Assembly: GCA_030435675.1 (NCBI GenBank)
Contig: CM059621.1
Span: 13,578,001 to 13,642,000, forward strand
Reading direction: 5' to 3'
Origin: Steinernema hermaphroditum
Lineage: Eukaryota > Nematoda > Chromadorea > Rhabditida > Steinernematidae
Length of the DNA stretch: 64,000 bases
Part shown: positions 22,740-34,683 of the stretch, piece after piece
Layout of the letters: the number at the start of each line of letters is the position of its first letter
Position numbering within the stretch: position 1 is the first letter of the stretch
Notes under the pieces: generated by a model
The model's database searches: none
The model's input: the letters and a program-made list of their open reading frames with translations, nothing else
Told to the model about the DNA's origin: nothing
Program-made: the position numbers and the translations under genes

Positions 22740-25700
22740 AGCTTTCTGAAGGTACGATTTACTGCTCAAGAACTTCTTGAACTCGGAAATGTCGTGCTCC
22801 AAATCGAAGGAAGTGAAGTGTTTCATCTCGGGACATTTTTCTGACGTGATTTCAATAGAGATGAAGACAAAAGTTGTGTAAAGCTCATATTGCTAGACGA
22901 CTTCTAGGAAATGTTTTTGTGAAATCTCTCTCCAAATTACTTCTTCTCATGCACTTTGCTTCGCTCTGTCTTCGTTAATTTCTCTCCAGTCCTTAACTCT
23001 TAAGCCTAAAGTTAGGAGTCCGTTGTCCACAAGAATCGCTGTGCTCCGCCACTCCTTCAATGTTCTTTGTAGCTATAAACTGAAACTCCCTCATTAGTGC
23101 CCCACGGCGTTTGAGAAGTGCACTGCAACCCCACTTCCTCTCCAGTCTTAAGCACTAATTTCCCTTCCACTTGTGACTCATCCCCATAAATTTCAAAGTC
23201 CAACTCTTCGGATCCTCGTTTATTCGTCGTCGATCGCCTTTTCATTCAGATCTCCTTCTTGCAACCAAATCTAGTCTCCTTTATCCTGATCCTCTAACAA
23301 TCCATAAATTTCCTTCTGACCCTCTATTGTCGGCCGTAAATCTCGACAAGGTCCTCTGTTTTAAAAGTCCAATTTGTCCACCCACATCTCAAGAACTCCT
23401 TTTTTTCAAATTCTCAGCCACCTTCTGTCCATTGGCCACAAAAGCGAACTCCTCTTTTTGTGACTCTTCTTTCGGAATCAGTCGACTTCGCCGTCTTAGA
23501 GTACAAACATCTTAGCGTCGCGTCAACACTCACCGACGTTTCTTCCCAAGCCCAATGTAATTGAGTGCAATTGCGGCGTTTCTCGGTTCGCACTAATTTT
23601 TGATTACCTTCCGCGCCTCTTGCCCCGCGGGGGACACCCTCCAGAGGACGCCGCCTCGGATTCATTAGCATCGATCACCGATTACTTGCATAATCGCCGC
23701 GCGTCATCCAATCCGTGCAGCCCAAAACAAGATATCCGATGCGGGCTGTCCGCGGCTAACTCGGTTTGCGCGTTTTTTGTCCTCCCGGCGCCGTCCTCCG
23801 CTTGATCCCCAAGTCCGCCGTCGCCGACGAATTCCGACGCCCGGCGGGAACAACTGTGGCGCGGAGATGAGCGATCGCAGAACAGCGCCCCAGCTGACAG
23901 TCTTAATTCGCTCTTAATTCTCCACCGCCGCCGCTTCTTGAGCCCCCTCATGCCCAGGACCACTTCCTCGCTCGCGTCATTTTCGCAAAACTCGGCCTAT
24001 TTTGGAACGTTTCCCACGGCGGGCGTGAGAACACAATTATTATTCGCTATAAATTCGGCGAACGTGAGCCCGATTTAGCGCCGAGATTCCAAGTAGGTAT
24101 CGGTCGTTCCCTTTGTATTCGTTTGGTTGTCCATTTTGTATCCTTCTCAATGTTTCAAGTACAGGGCGAGAAGTAGAAACTCCACTACAACAGCTTATTT
24201 TAAAAAAGTGAATCGAAGCAACGATTCGATTTGTATTTGGATAAGATTCATAGTCACTTTCAAATAGAGTCCAGAACTCGCACTCGTATCGAGAGTGTTC
24301 GTGGCGGGTGGTGGAACCCGAGCTGTCCGAACCAAACCCAATTCTTTACTTGCCTTCTTGAAATATCTTGAAGAACCCAGTTTATCCATCTTATGAATAA
24401 GACCCCTTTGTACACCATTCGAAAGACATTTTCATTGCTGAACGAAAACCCCCAATTTGGTCTTGCCCGCCTCATCAATTCCAACCTAGACCATGTTACT
24501 CTTGAAAAGTAGGCGCTTTCGATCTTGACGACGCCGGGTGAACCTTCTCAGGACATGGCAATTCTACGAGATTGGGGTTGGCTTAACGGTGACAAACTTC
24601 TCACCCGTGAAGAGAAGCCACTGAAAGGTGTTACGGCTGCTTTTCCGCTCTTCGAGAGATATCGGTTACCATGCACATCTGTAGAAGGGGGGAGGTGTAG
24701 ACCAAAAAATAAACTTTAACCATTAATCAAGACAATTCCGAGGGGCAGACCGATCGCGCAAAACGAAGATGGCTTTGAAGAATACATATAGACTCATACT
24801 CCTTTAAACTTTTGAATGGCTTTCTAGACTTCTGTCTAAAGAGGACAAGCCCTATTCCTGTCTATTGTAACGACACATCTAAAAACAGGTTTTGTCGTCG
24901 TTTTTTTTTTGTAGTCGATAACTTTTTCTCCGGCTAAATGCGAAGTGGCTAAAATCAGTCATTTTACATCGTATGCGACTACTGTTACTTGGGTGTTTTC
25001 CGTGGAGGCAAGGCCGACGTGAGGAGAATAATTATTCTTCACCAGTTCACCGAAAACATAACTTAATTTAGCATGTTTGTTCTCAGTATGTATTGCCGCC
25101 ATATGGCTAATTTCTCTGTCGACGTGTTCGCCGCGATAATTATTGCGAAAAATAATACGGAGTTCATTGGGTGCTCCACTAAACAAAGCGTGTCTAGACA
25201 ATATGTCTAGTGATTTCAATTTTCGACGTCTAACAAGATCAATTTCAACAGGACTCTCTCAGAACGACCGGTCTCTCGCTCCAGTGATGGCAAAAGAGAC
25301 TGTCTAAGACTCGGGAGACGTCTCCCATGTTTCAGAGACTTCACTGCATTCTTCAGTGCTACAAATCGCGCAATTTTTTTAAAACGTTGTTTTGTGAAAT
25401 GTTGCTTGCCACTGACGCAAGAAACTTGTCATCAAGATGTTATTTTTCAATCAAACTCAGCAAAAGTGTCACCTCAAAAACGCGACAAACAAATTATCGC
25501 GGTTATGTTTTAAGACACTCAATAGGTTTTTTGAGAAGGAGGGAGCAAGTGGGCTGAACAAGTTCGTCCAAAAATCAGTCTTTCCCTTCTCTCAACTTTG
25601 AACATGCGATATTGCGTGTGTATAATAGACCGGCGTTGTTCACTGAACACTTTTTTGGAAAAAAAAAACGAGTTCGAAAGGCCATTAGATTCTGCTCAGA

Positions 25701-26100
25701 AACCGATGTTTGTAACTTTATCTGCATATTGATGTTGCTTGACTCAGAGCTAGTCCATTTTAGGCCCGGAGCGGGCCACGTAATATACGGTGCGGCAGAA
25801 ATACTTTGACGCCGATTTAAATTATTGAATTTCTTTCGTTTTGTGAATCGGTCGGGCCTTCTCGTCGCGACATTCGAATTCAGCATCTCTTTTTGCTCAC
25901 TACCTCGCTCCTATTTTGTACGTCACTTTAGTACTCGGCCTTGAAAACGGTTCTTCAATGCATGTCCGTTATGTCAGTGAACAACATTAGGGGATTCCCT
26001 GGTCAACTAGACGTTAGAAAACAAAAAAAAACTGTTGCGAATGGAAAATTCGGCTATTCTCTCGAGTCGAGGCGCGGTCTTCTCCGTCCCCGTACACAAC
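22740..26100. other. Gene-poor intergenic region upstream of the GPCR
   Basis: No supported gene. A GC-rich island at about 23620-24090 includes TTAGCATCGATCACCGATTA and several TAATCG/CATAATCG strings, which could bind homeodomain factors. A short frame at 24393-24512 is protein-like but isolated. The island is the best enhancer candidate for the GPCR at 26117; this is inference. Confidence 0.35.
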
Positions 26101-26116
26101 TTGACCCTCTTCCAGA

Positions 26117-28025
26117 ATGTGTAGCCCCTCGGCTGCCAACGACACGACACTCGACGAGGCGTCCAACTCTTCGGCCTACGTCGCCTTCACCCAACTGTGG
26201 CTGAACCTCGCCAACGGCTCCAGCGTACCGTTTCCCGCCCCGATTCCCTCAATCAAGCACCCCTTCAGGTGCCAGCCTCCAGCCTCGAGATCTCCGCGCT
26301 GCGCAACTTCTGCGAGAACGAGGTGGTGGCGCAGTTCGCGTGGTTCATCACGCGACTCCACTCGAACATCAACGAGCAGAACAAGTGCGAGCAGAGTCAC
26401 CTCGTCGGCGGCATCGACGACACCATCAAACTGCTCCTCTCGCTCGTCTTCGTCATCGTCGGCATCGCCGGCGTCTTCGGCAACCTCCTTACCGTCATCG
26501 TCATCTACAAGACGCCCTCGCTGCAGTCGCACACCAACTACTTCCTCGCCAGCCTCGCCACGTCCGACCTTCTTCTCATCGTCGTCGGCGTCCCCTTCGA
26601 CCTCTTCTACTTGTGGAGGAAGTCCTACGCGCCCGCCTTCGCCGGATACTGCGAGATCACCTCCACCTCCATCAGTCTATTCACCTTTGCCTCCGTCCTC
26701 ACCATCGTTATGCTCACGTTGGAGCGCTTCGTCGCCATCTGCTATCCGTTCAGGTGAGAAGGATTCATGATACAGTATGATTGAAAAAAGACTGTTTTAA
26801 AAGTACACTATAATTTACCGAACCTTTCGAAGAATAGACCTGCGATCCTTCTGATCTTTGCTTAAGACTTAAGACCTGTGCGGTGTCTCCAAAAACAGAC
26901 AGACAATTTTTAATACAGGATGTTTCAAAAGGGCACTTTAGACAGAAGTCTAGAACGCAATTCAGAAATTTAAATCGTAAGTCTAAGTCTGAGGGTTAGA
27001 CCTCCGTCTGTAATCTGCAAAACCATTTTGGAGAAGATTCAATTATGAGACTGGTCAACTTCATTCGTTTTACGACCGATCTTATATTTGGAAGCCCTCG
27101 GAAATGACTTCCCAGACTTGCCCTTCTACTTGCAAGGAGAATGTTCGAGAAGGTTTTGCAAAGACTCTCTGGAGTACAACTACCTGGGAAGTTCATTTCT
27201 AGAACACAACGCCCCGTCTATCGGTTTTTGTGTCCTCCAATACCTTCAGCCACCACTTACTCTCACCGTTTCAGTCTGCGCGCTCTCTTCGACAAACCGA
27301 CCGTCAAGTGGATCATCTACAGCACGTGGATCGCCGCGTTCTTCCCCTCCCTCTACATCGGTCTCCAATTCAAGCCCGTCTCGAAGGACTTCTGCGGCTA
27401 CAACCGCGAAGTCAGTCCCGGGATGGGCAGTTGCGATTACGTCGCCTCGGAGACCATCCCCTTCCAGTACACGTTCGAGCTGATGCTGCTGCTCACGTTC
27501 GTGCTCCCCGTCACCCTCATCATCTACTGCTACGTCCGCATCCTCTACACCCTCAACGAGATGTCCGCGACGCACTCGTTCCACCCCACCATCACCAGTC
27601 AAAACAGCGACAGCAGCACGGCCGCCTACACCAGTGGCGGGCTTCTCCAGGTCCACGTCAAGCAGCCTGGACCGCCGAAAAGTCACAAGGCGCAGAAGAT
27701 GGTCATCAAAATGCTTGGTAAGTTCGCAGGACACCACAGCGTAGATCATCACATTCCAGTGCTGGTCACCGCAGTCTTCTTTATATGCTACCTACCGTAT
27801 CACGTGGAACGTCTAATCGTACAGTACACCCGCGAGGAGTGCGACAAATCGCTCACCTGCCTTCTCCTCTATCCGATAACCGGCCTTCTACAGTACATCA
27901 GCGCGACACTAAACCCAATATTCTACAGTATGATGTCAGTGCGGTTCAGAAGCGCCTTTATGGCATGCATCAAGAAGGTGTGTTCCTCGAGGGGCGAGCG
28001 GAGGACGCGACTGCCTCTCCGGTAG
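26117..28025 (+). CDS. Neuropeptide GPCR, neuromedin U receptor-like
   Basis: Exons 26117-26224, 26269-26753, 27275-27717 and 27760-28025 total 434 codons including the stop (433 residues), with all phases closing. This is a rhodopsin-class seven-helix receptor of the plasma membrane. The N-terminus has three N-glycosylation sequons (NDT, NSS, NGS). TM1 has GNLLTVIVIY, followed by the first-loop SLQSHTNYFLASLATSDLL and TM2. TM3 ends in LERFVAICYP (E-R-F in place of D-R-Y), TM6 has FFICYLPYHVERL and TM7 has NPIFYSMMS. The disulfide cysteines (GYC, GSCDY) are present. The first loop, TM3 and TM6 resemble neuromedin U/capa receptors (nematode nmur genes), so the ligand is probably an NMU/PRXamide-type peptide. 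A TCTTCCAG acceptor one base before the ATG fits trans-splicing. Intron 2 (26754-27274) is long for this locus at 521 nt. Confidence 0.88.
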
Positions 28026-28125
28026 AAGATCATTCCATCGTTCTGTACTTATCACCCAATGGCCATCCATTCCGTCACAAGCTTCTCGTTGCATATTATT
28101 TATTGTACATAAAGCATTTGTTATA

Positions 28126-29272
28126 TCACTGGCGAACCTTCTTGAGCTGACTTTCCTTGCCTTCGTTGTCCGAGCCGATGACGAGGACCTTCTGTTCTTC
28201 GACGATCCGCACTCCTCCGCGAGCCCTACTTCCGCGCTGCTTCATGATTCCTTCCTAAAATATAAAAAGAACAGATGAGCATCAAGGCGACAAGACGAAC
28301 CTTCTTAACATCGGTACCAGCCTTTCGCTGGGCGACGTGGCGCGCGATAATGTCGCGGACATCAGAAGCCAGCGCCACCGAAGGCGGCTGCAGCTGTGAG
28401 GCGAGCAGGGCGCTGTTCACCAACTGCTTCGCCTCTTCAGTCGTCGCTCGCTCTACAACCAGATCCACCTTGCGCGTTTTCTGAACAATCACTGCGTAGA
28501 ATAGTTGAACACGGGGCAAAGGCTACCTGAAGGGACTTTACAAGCAAAGTACGGGCGACGTCTTTGTCAGAGACTGGATCACCATTGATGTCGATGATGC
28601 GATCGCCTTGAATAAGCGCCTTCGCGGAGAGGGAACCTGCAGGAATGATACAACAATGTTCACCAGGGCAAGTGAACTCCACCTTCGTCAACGCGAGAAA
28701 CGAGAACCTTGTTCTGGTGATGTTTGATGCCAAGTCCGAATTTGCATCCACGGACGAAGTCGATCTTCAGAAGCATGTAGGCGAATCCCTCGCGGCGCTG
28801 CACGTTCTTCTCGCGATCCGGGGGAAGCTCGTTCGCACTCTGAAGATATATTGATTACATGAAGTTCTGAGTTTTCCCGTCTTCAGCGGTAATGTTTTCG
28901 TATACGATCGATGAGAGAGTGCTTAGGCCGAAAAGGACAAAACAAACGCACCGACTTTAGTCCTCTGGCAACAGTGACCTTCAGCGCCGGTGCGAACTTC
29001 TTCACCATCTGAACCAGCTGCTCAGGACTCGCCACGGCTTCATCGTTAATCTAAAACATTTCCGTTAGTGGCAGAGCTGAAAAAAAGAACCATACGTGGG
29101 TGATCTTGTCACCGAGCAGGAATTTCTCTTCAGCACTGGAAGCAGGAATGACGCCGGTGACGACCAATGTGGCAGTGGTGGTGACTCCGAGCTGCTCCTC
29201 GCCTCCCTTCAGCTGCACCTCGATCGGGTCCACCTTGTCCGTAGGTGCCGCCATTGTGCTTCCCGTAGCCAT
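28126..29272 (-). CDS. Two-PDZ-domain protein
   Basis: Six exons on the minus strand: 29096-29272, 28952-29050, 28683-28839, 28527-28636, 28301-28480, 28126-28254. They total 284 codons including the stop (283 residues), all phases consistent. PDZ1 spans about residues 16-95 (EVQLKGGEEQLGVT in the binding-loop region, GVIPASSAEEKFLLGDKITHIND). PDZ2 spans about 112-195 (CKFGLGIKHHQNKVLVSRV, GSLSAKALIQGDRIIDINGD, VDLVVERA). There is no signal peptide or membrane segment, so it is an intracellular scaffold that should bind C-terminal peptides of partner proteins. The tail is basic and glycine/arginine-rich. The GLGF-type loops are degenerate (EQLGV, CKFGLGI), so ligand preference cannot be guessed. 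The start codon is the first ATG of a frame that also contains upstream residues; a second Met lies six codons later. It ends 100 bp from the convergent GPCR. Confidence 0.88.
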
Positions 29273-30109
29273 CGTGTTTCGACCGTTCTCAACCGATTCC
29301 AAACGATGAAACGAGCAAAAGCATAGCGCAGCAAGCTTTATATGCACTCAAGTTGTCCCTGTCTCAAAGGTGAGTCTACAGACGGAGACGTCTAGAATGG
29401 GCGCAGTCTGCTTGCATACAGAGAGACGCGACACGGTGCCGCATGGTTTTTTGTTGCCACCAGGGTACTCGTGGCGGAACCACCCGGCCGATCTGCTTCC
29501 TCCTCCACGGCCACTTGAAATGGTTCATAGAGTGGTCGTCCGCAAAGCAACATGCAGCGGCGAACCGGTGATTTTGTGCACTGGGATGCATGAGGCTGAA
29601 AACTAGGGCCCGTTTCCCTTCAGCTTGACGTATCTTTGGGCCACTACAAGTAGGAAAAGCTATGTTTTGAGTACGCCCCACTCATCAGTGAGGACGTGGC
29701 TTGATCGAAAGTCATCTCGAGGGAGCCTTCTCCTAAGCAGAGTTTATGGTTTATGGAGTTAAAACAGATTTTGGTCTTTTCAGTCTGTATAAAAATGTTG
29801 AAAATCTATTCATCAAATGATAAATGAAAGATAAGTTCGTCGGTTCAAATCTCGGCGTACGGCTTGGACCAATCCTTCTTCCAATCGTGATACGGAGAAG
29901 ATCTCTTTGAGAAAAACACAACCCCTCAGCTTCTCCATTTCCAGAAGCCGGCGTACTCGCAGGACCGTCAGACCTCTTTCGATGGACTCCGTCAGGCGTG
30001 CAGGTTTAAATTTCATTTTCCGTCTCCTTTTTTCGTGTTTCCTGTACCCACAAATGGAAGTTTTTACATCCAAACGACTCTCGTCCAATTCGATTTGTTT
30101 GCGACTTCG

Positions 30110-30620
30110 CTAGATTGTCCAATCGCCCCATCACAACGCTCAGAGCTAATCCAATTACGGTGGGTTAACTCGGGCCAATTTCGGTGAGTAAACTCAAGCC
30201 GATCCCTGGTCGCGAAGTGCCCGTTTCGGGCCGGATCCCTCTGCCAAATGCACATTTACGACCCCGGAATCGTATTAGTGCGGGAGTAGCCGCGCGCTAA
30301 TCGGGCTTGATGCCCTGGCTACTGGCGATTGTTCGGAAACGGGACACCGCCGCCCCGTGCTGCTAATCGAATTTGCGCTTCCGCCGAAACTCGAGGCGCA
30401 ATTAAGTGGATGACAACGTGTCTCCGAGCCGGGCGACCGTAAACAAACAGGCCCGGTCCCTTCCGGGCCGGACGAAGTGACGTGGGAAGTGGAGATTTTT
30501 TGGTGGACACGCGGCCCGATTTGACGAATTGTTTTAAGTAGGCGCGCCACAAACGAAAAAGTGTTGAGAAGAGCGTCGGCGTCCCTGGGGGAGGGAGTGG
30601 AGCGACCGATCTGCTGTATC
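30110..30620. promoter_or_regulatory. Candidate cis-regulatory island rich in TAAT/CTAATC motifs
   Basis: Unlike its AT-rich surroundings this block is GC-rich and holds GCTAATCCAATTACGG, CGCTAATCGGG, TGCTAATCGAATT and GCAATTAAG within about 270 bases. The CTAATC core fits bicoid/K50- or PRD-class homeodomain sites. It has no coding potential and lies about 0.9 kb upstream of the minus-strand PDZ gene. The assignment is inference from motif clustering. Confidence 0.35.
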
Positions 30621-32025
30621 AATTTGGGCTTTGGAAGTTGAAAAACCCCAGAGAACAGAGCGCAGAGAGTGATCTACGTGACGCACACGCGCGCTCCGTG
30701 CACTTTGGAGTGGATCAAGTGCCTGAGGTCGATGTTTTGGAAGGCTGATGCTATGACTGTGAATCTTTGGGGCATTTTAGAAAGTTCATGTATGTTTTTG
30801 ATGACTTCTTATGTGAGTACACTAGGACGGAGCATCGGACGAAACGAAACCGGAATCGGCTATATGCCTAGAGTACATTCTGAAGTTTTTTCTTGGGAAT
30901 GGTGATTTCCTACAGTATCCTATCCTAACGTCATAACCTCCCACCTAGCTTTTCTCATTTGGCTAAATCTAAACATCAACTTTAAATTACAATAGCACCA
31001 ATAATCGGTGGAGCCTCCGTGCTTCACTGAGACCTAAAAGAGTCTCTTCGGCATACTGTTGACCAAGTTGAGAAGAAGCTGACCGCTGATGCCTTTCCAC
31101 GCCATTCAAAATCATAAAGTTACCAATAGCGCTCGATTTAGTTCATCCGAACGGTGCTATCAACGTTTTTTTTTTGAGAAACGAGTGAGAATTGTGGGGT
31201 TCCTTCTCCCTTCAACTCACAAATGTTCGGATGCTTGACCTTGTTTTCCAAGACACTTCAACGTGGCCGTTTCACTTTGCATAAAGTAAGGCCAGGTAAA
31301 GGCCCCACGATGTACGCGGTTAATGAGAGTCTGTTGAGTTGTGCATGAACTCTGGAAGATATCGAATTTTCGACTTGAGATAACTTTAAATCTGTACCTG
31401 TGTCCAAGAAAGTGGGAAGGTTCCATTTTTGGTTCTGTTTTTTCAGTTCTTTTGTTTGTCACACAAGGGAACCTTCCGAAGTGTTCGCCTCAGATCGAGC
31501 TGAAAATTACCATACAGCTAGCATACAAGTCAGTGTTAGGCATGTAATCCAAAGTGAACATTTTGTGTGGTTAACTCAAACCTAAGCTTGCCGAATAGAA
31601 TCGAAAGCATCCATATCTCAGACCAGTAGTATCCAATTTTATCACTAGCTCAGTTTTAAGAATTTCTTGGGCATATTTTTACGGCAAGTTTCACTTATAG
31701 ATGCGCGCTTTTGTAAGTACTTCTTGCGACACATCAAAATTATCACGATTTTAGACCTGAGATCGTAAGATTTGAGGGCCTAGCAGCATCCACTCATTTC
31801 TGAATGACGTTGTTTTTGCTCATTAGATTCCTTCCAAATATAGTGGAGCGATTAACGGTCGAACGACCAAGAAGAAATGTTGTTTTTGGTCGCATTTGTT
31901 TGTTTCTGTTCTGATTCGTAAAAGCCATTTTCCGTAAATCAAGGACAAAAGTTTTTTATTGGATTTTTGTAAACACGTGGACAATGTCAAAATGTACAAA
32001 ATCAGCATTTTTGACAGTTCTTTGG

Positions 32026-32394
32026 TTAGTGTCCACTCTTATGTATCATTTCAGCTAACAAAACAAAACAATTTTTGAATATGGTGTGTTCCTGACCATG
32101 TTGATATTCGTAATTATCATATGAGATTTGGAAAACTGTAGAAAAAGTCGGTAAATTCTGACAGTTCTTCATGTGCGTCTTCAACACGGGACACATAAAT
32201 GATGGCTGATGACCATAAGATCCACAGATTGCAATCAGTTTATCCACTGTAAGCTTACTCTGTCGCCATAGCATGGGTTTCACTTCCAATAGTTTCATAC
32301 CGATACTGCTATACTTGAAATAGGCGATGGTGAGATTTAGCACGTCAAGGCCCATCTGCGCAATGAGCAAGAGTTCATTTGTGCTGAAGGTCAA
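32026..32394 (-). CDS. Possible exon or relic gene, unknown
   Basis: A 122-codon frame with balanced, protein-like composition (LLLIAQMGLDVLNLTIAYF, several Cys and Met). I see no conserved domain, acceptor or donor that would link it to other exons, and the region is AT-rich, where long random frames are less likely on this strand. It could be a gene relic or an exon of a transposon. Low confidence. Confidence 0.25.
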   Translation of the reverse strand: MTFSTNELLLIAQMGLDVLNLTIAYFKYSSIGMKLLEVKPMLWRQSKLTVDKLIAICGSYGHQPSFMCPVLKTHMKNCQNLPTFSTVFQISYDNYEYQHGQEHTIFKNCFVLLAEMIHKSGH

Positions 32395-33546
32395 CTTGGA
32401 AATGTGAGGTTTTGGGTCATCGATCTATTTGTCTAGAGATAGCGAGTGGACGATCCGACCAATCGCCACCGATACAAATGAAAGATCCCATCTTCAGTGC
32501 TCTAACCCTTTCCTTATATCAACAATAGCTACATTTTTGCAGCAGATCCTGTGACACCATTGGGACAGAAGTCGTCGCAATTCGATATAAATAATAAAGA
32601 AAACAGAGTAAGTGCTTCGCAGATTTATTCATGACGCTGTTGTTTTGTAGACGGCTGTTTTGGTGTTGTTGGGTAATCGCTGTGAATGATTTATGTTTTA
32701 ATGATGTGAACGTCTGCTTTGCCGTGGACGTTTGTTTATGATTCGGTGACTCTGATTGCTATGGCTCTGATTCATGATGAAAAGAAGTTCTCTGATATTT
32801 GGAGATTCGTGGCTATTGGCTGCAGATTTAATTTTTGAGCAAATTCTCCTGTTTCTGTTTTCCACTTCTTTGGTCCTGACGATAATAGGGAAGTTCCTCG
32901 ACTTGATCTACTTCGACTTCTCTTTTTTAGAGTCACAAGGGTTCTCGGTCTCTCTATTAAACATTCACTTGTAGACTTTTTTGGCACGACCGATTAAAGC
33001 CGATTGGTACAGAGCGATGAGTGTACACTCTGAGTCTGATCTGCAAATTTGGAATGAACTTTTATTTCTTTAAATAACCGACTTGATGTTGAAGAAGACG
33101 CTCGGGAATTAATGGCGCTGCGGTACCACTCTTTCTCGATACGGTAGTCTATGCGTTTTCTACGGATCGTTGACGTTTCAATTCACATTCCGGCTGGCCT
33201 CCGAGTGGCTACTATTGACTGCAGTGTTTGTCTGGCAGACACACAGTAGGGGATCGGTTTTCTTTGTGTATCTGGATTGAATAGCGGACTTGTTGACTAA
33301 AACCAAGCTTACCGTTTTAACAAGAAGAGGAAAGAGAAATAATTTTTGTCGCATGAAGTGGCCAAAAAAAATTTCACACATATAAAAAATGAACGTTTTT
33401 ATTTTTTAACACCACTAGAACCATTATTTTCCCGTCCATCCATGCTTTATACCTACCCTTTTTAAAAATGCGAACCTCTTTAAAATCAGACCTAATTATT
33501 ATTTTTGTATTAATGTTAAAATATTATACTCTCTCTTTCACGTCTT

Positions 33547-33873
33547 CTAATTTTTCGCTAATTTTAAGAATCTGTTGTAAACGGAGATTCTAGCAATATC
33601 TCCTGGACACCTACATATTAAATAACTCTTATTTTCGATGCAATTTGGCCAAATTTTACGAGCGATTTTTACCCAGTGCACCTTCTTGATTTCTTCGAAA
33701 TTTCTAGTCCACTTCCGTCGATCAGTCTCCCCTATCATTCGCCTGAAAATGCCGACAAATGTGTTCTCGGTGTTGTTTTTACCGTATCCGGAGACAACAA
33801 CAATCCATCCGAACTTCATCCTCTCTTCTTGAGAAGCGAATCCAATAAACGAAGTGTTTTCGCGCGTAAACAT
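33547..33873 (-). CDS. Possible small gene, unknown
   Basis: A 108-codon frame whose ATG lies directly behind a CAATTTCAG acceptor, consistent with a trans-spliced mRNA or an internal exon. The predicted chain is basic and tryptophan-rich (FRRMIGETDRRKWTRNFEEI, IARKIWPNCIENKSY), similar in feel to fast-evolving nematode F-box-associated sequences, but no family is recognised. AT-rich sequence with AATAATA strings follows the stop. Confidence 0.35.
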   Translation of the reverse strand: MFTRENTSFIGFASQEERMKFGWIVVVSGYGKNNTENTFVGIFRRMIGETDRRKWTRNFEEIKKVHWVKIARKIWPNCIENKSYLICRCPGDIARISVYNRFLKLAKN

Positions 33874-34615
33874 TCTGAAATTGAACGCTGTTTTCGTCGA
33901 ATCGCCGAATAGAAGAAGATGGTGATTGTCAGGTGTCAGTTGGTCCTTTTGATGGCGATTTAATGAATCTACGTTTGAAGCCCCAGTTCAAGTGGCCGCT
34001 TACGGGTGAAAGGATGTTTTATTTGGCGTCCACCTCCTCACTGATGGACTTCTTGAGTCCTTTTGATCTGTGAGAGTAATAGAGGAGGATTGAGATGGGT
34101 AAAAATAGATTTCTTTGGGTGGCAAAGAAACCCAAAACTGGCGGTGAATTATTGATTGTTTGCACTGCTGACTAACAAGGGAGTGGTTCTTTGTGCTAAA
34201 TCCCTTTTTTATTTGTGTTTTGGGGTGTGAAGAACGGATGGAGCTCGTTAAAGATCATAGGACGGACGTTGCCGCAGCAGGAAAATAGGTCTGAGTGGGT
34301 GGTGAAGTGAATTCATGAATGAGAAAGAATATGAAATGGAATAAAGGTGGAGAGCCGAATGGATGCGGAAATAATCTCAGAAACAGAGGCCATTTTCAGT
34401 TTAATCAAACTGACACAAGAAGTATCAAACCCGGGGGAATGGGGGAACTAACTGATTGTAAACACGAGGACAGGGCTGAATTTATCTCAAAAACATCCGT
34501 CCGTGATAGAACAATGTGATATCAAACAAGCACGCGTTTCCAGTATTATAGATCAAGGCATAGAAGCAGTGAAACCTGGACAGGCCCTGGACTGTCTGTG
34601 TGGCGAATTGCGAAC

Positions 34616-34683
34616 GCAGTTCGGGATCGGTTCAACGCCAGCCTCAGACCTCGTTTTGTCTGCTCTGAAACCGACCGCTTCCC
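34616..34683. repeat. Dispersed repeat, copy 1 (copy 2 at ~39663-39728)
   Basis: The string CGGTTCAACGCCAGCCTCAG, a following CGTTTTGTCTGCT and the final GACCGCT recur at about 39672-39728 in the same orientation, the latter inside intron 1 of flp-18. It is probably a fragment of a dispersed element. Confidence 0.55.

Noticed and set aside
28481..28516. A 35-nt intron option between the PDZ gene exons 4 and 5
   Set aside because: Using the acceptor at CTACGCAG puts the downstream exon out of frame. The next acceptor GTTCAG (46-nt intron) restores frame and a proper PDZ strand.
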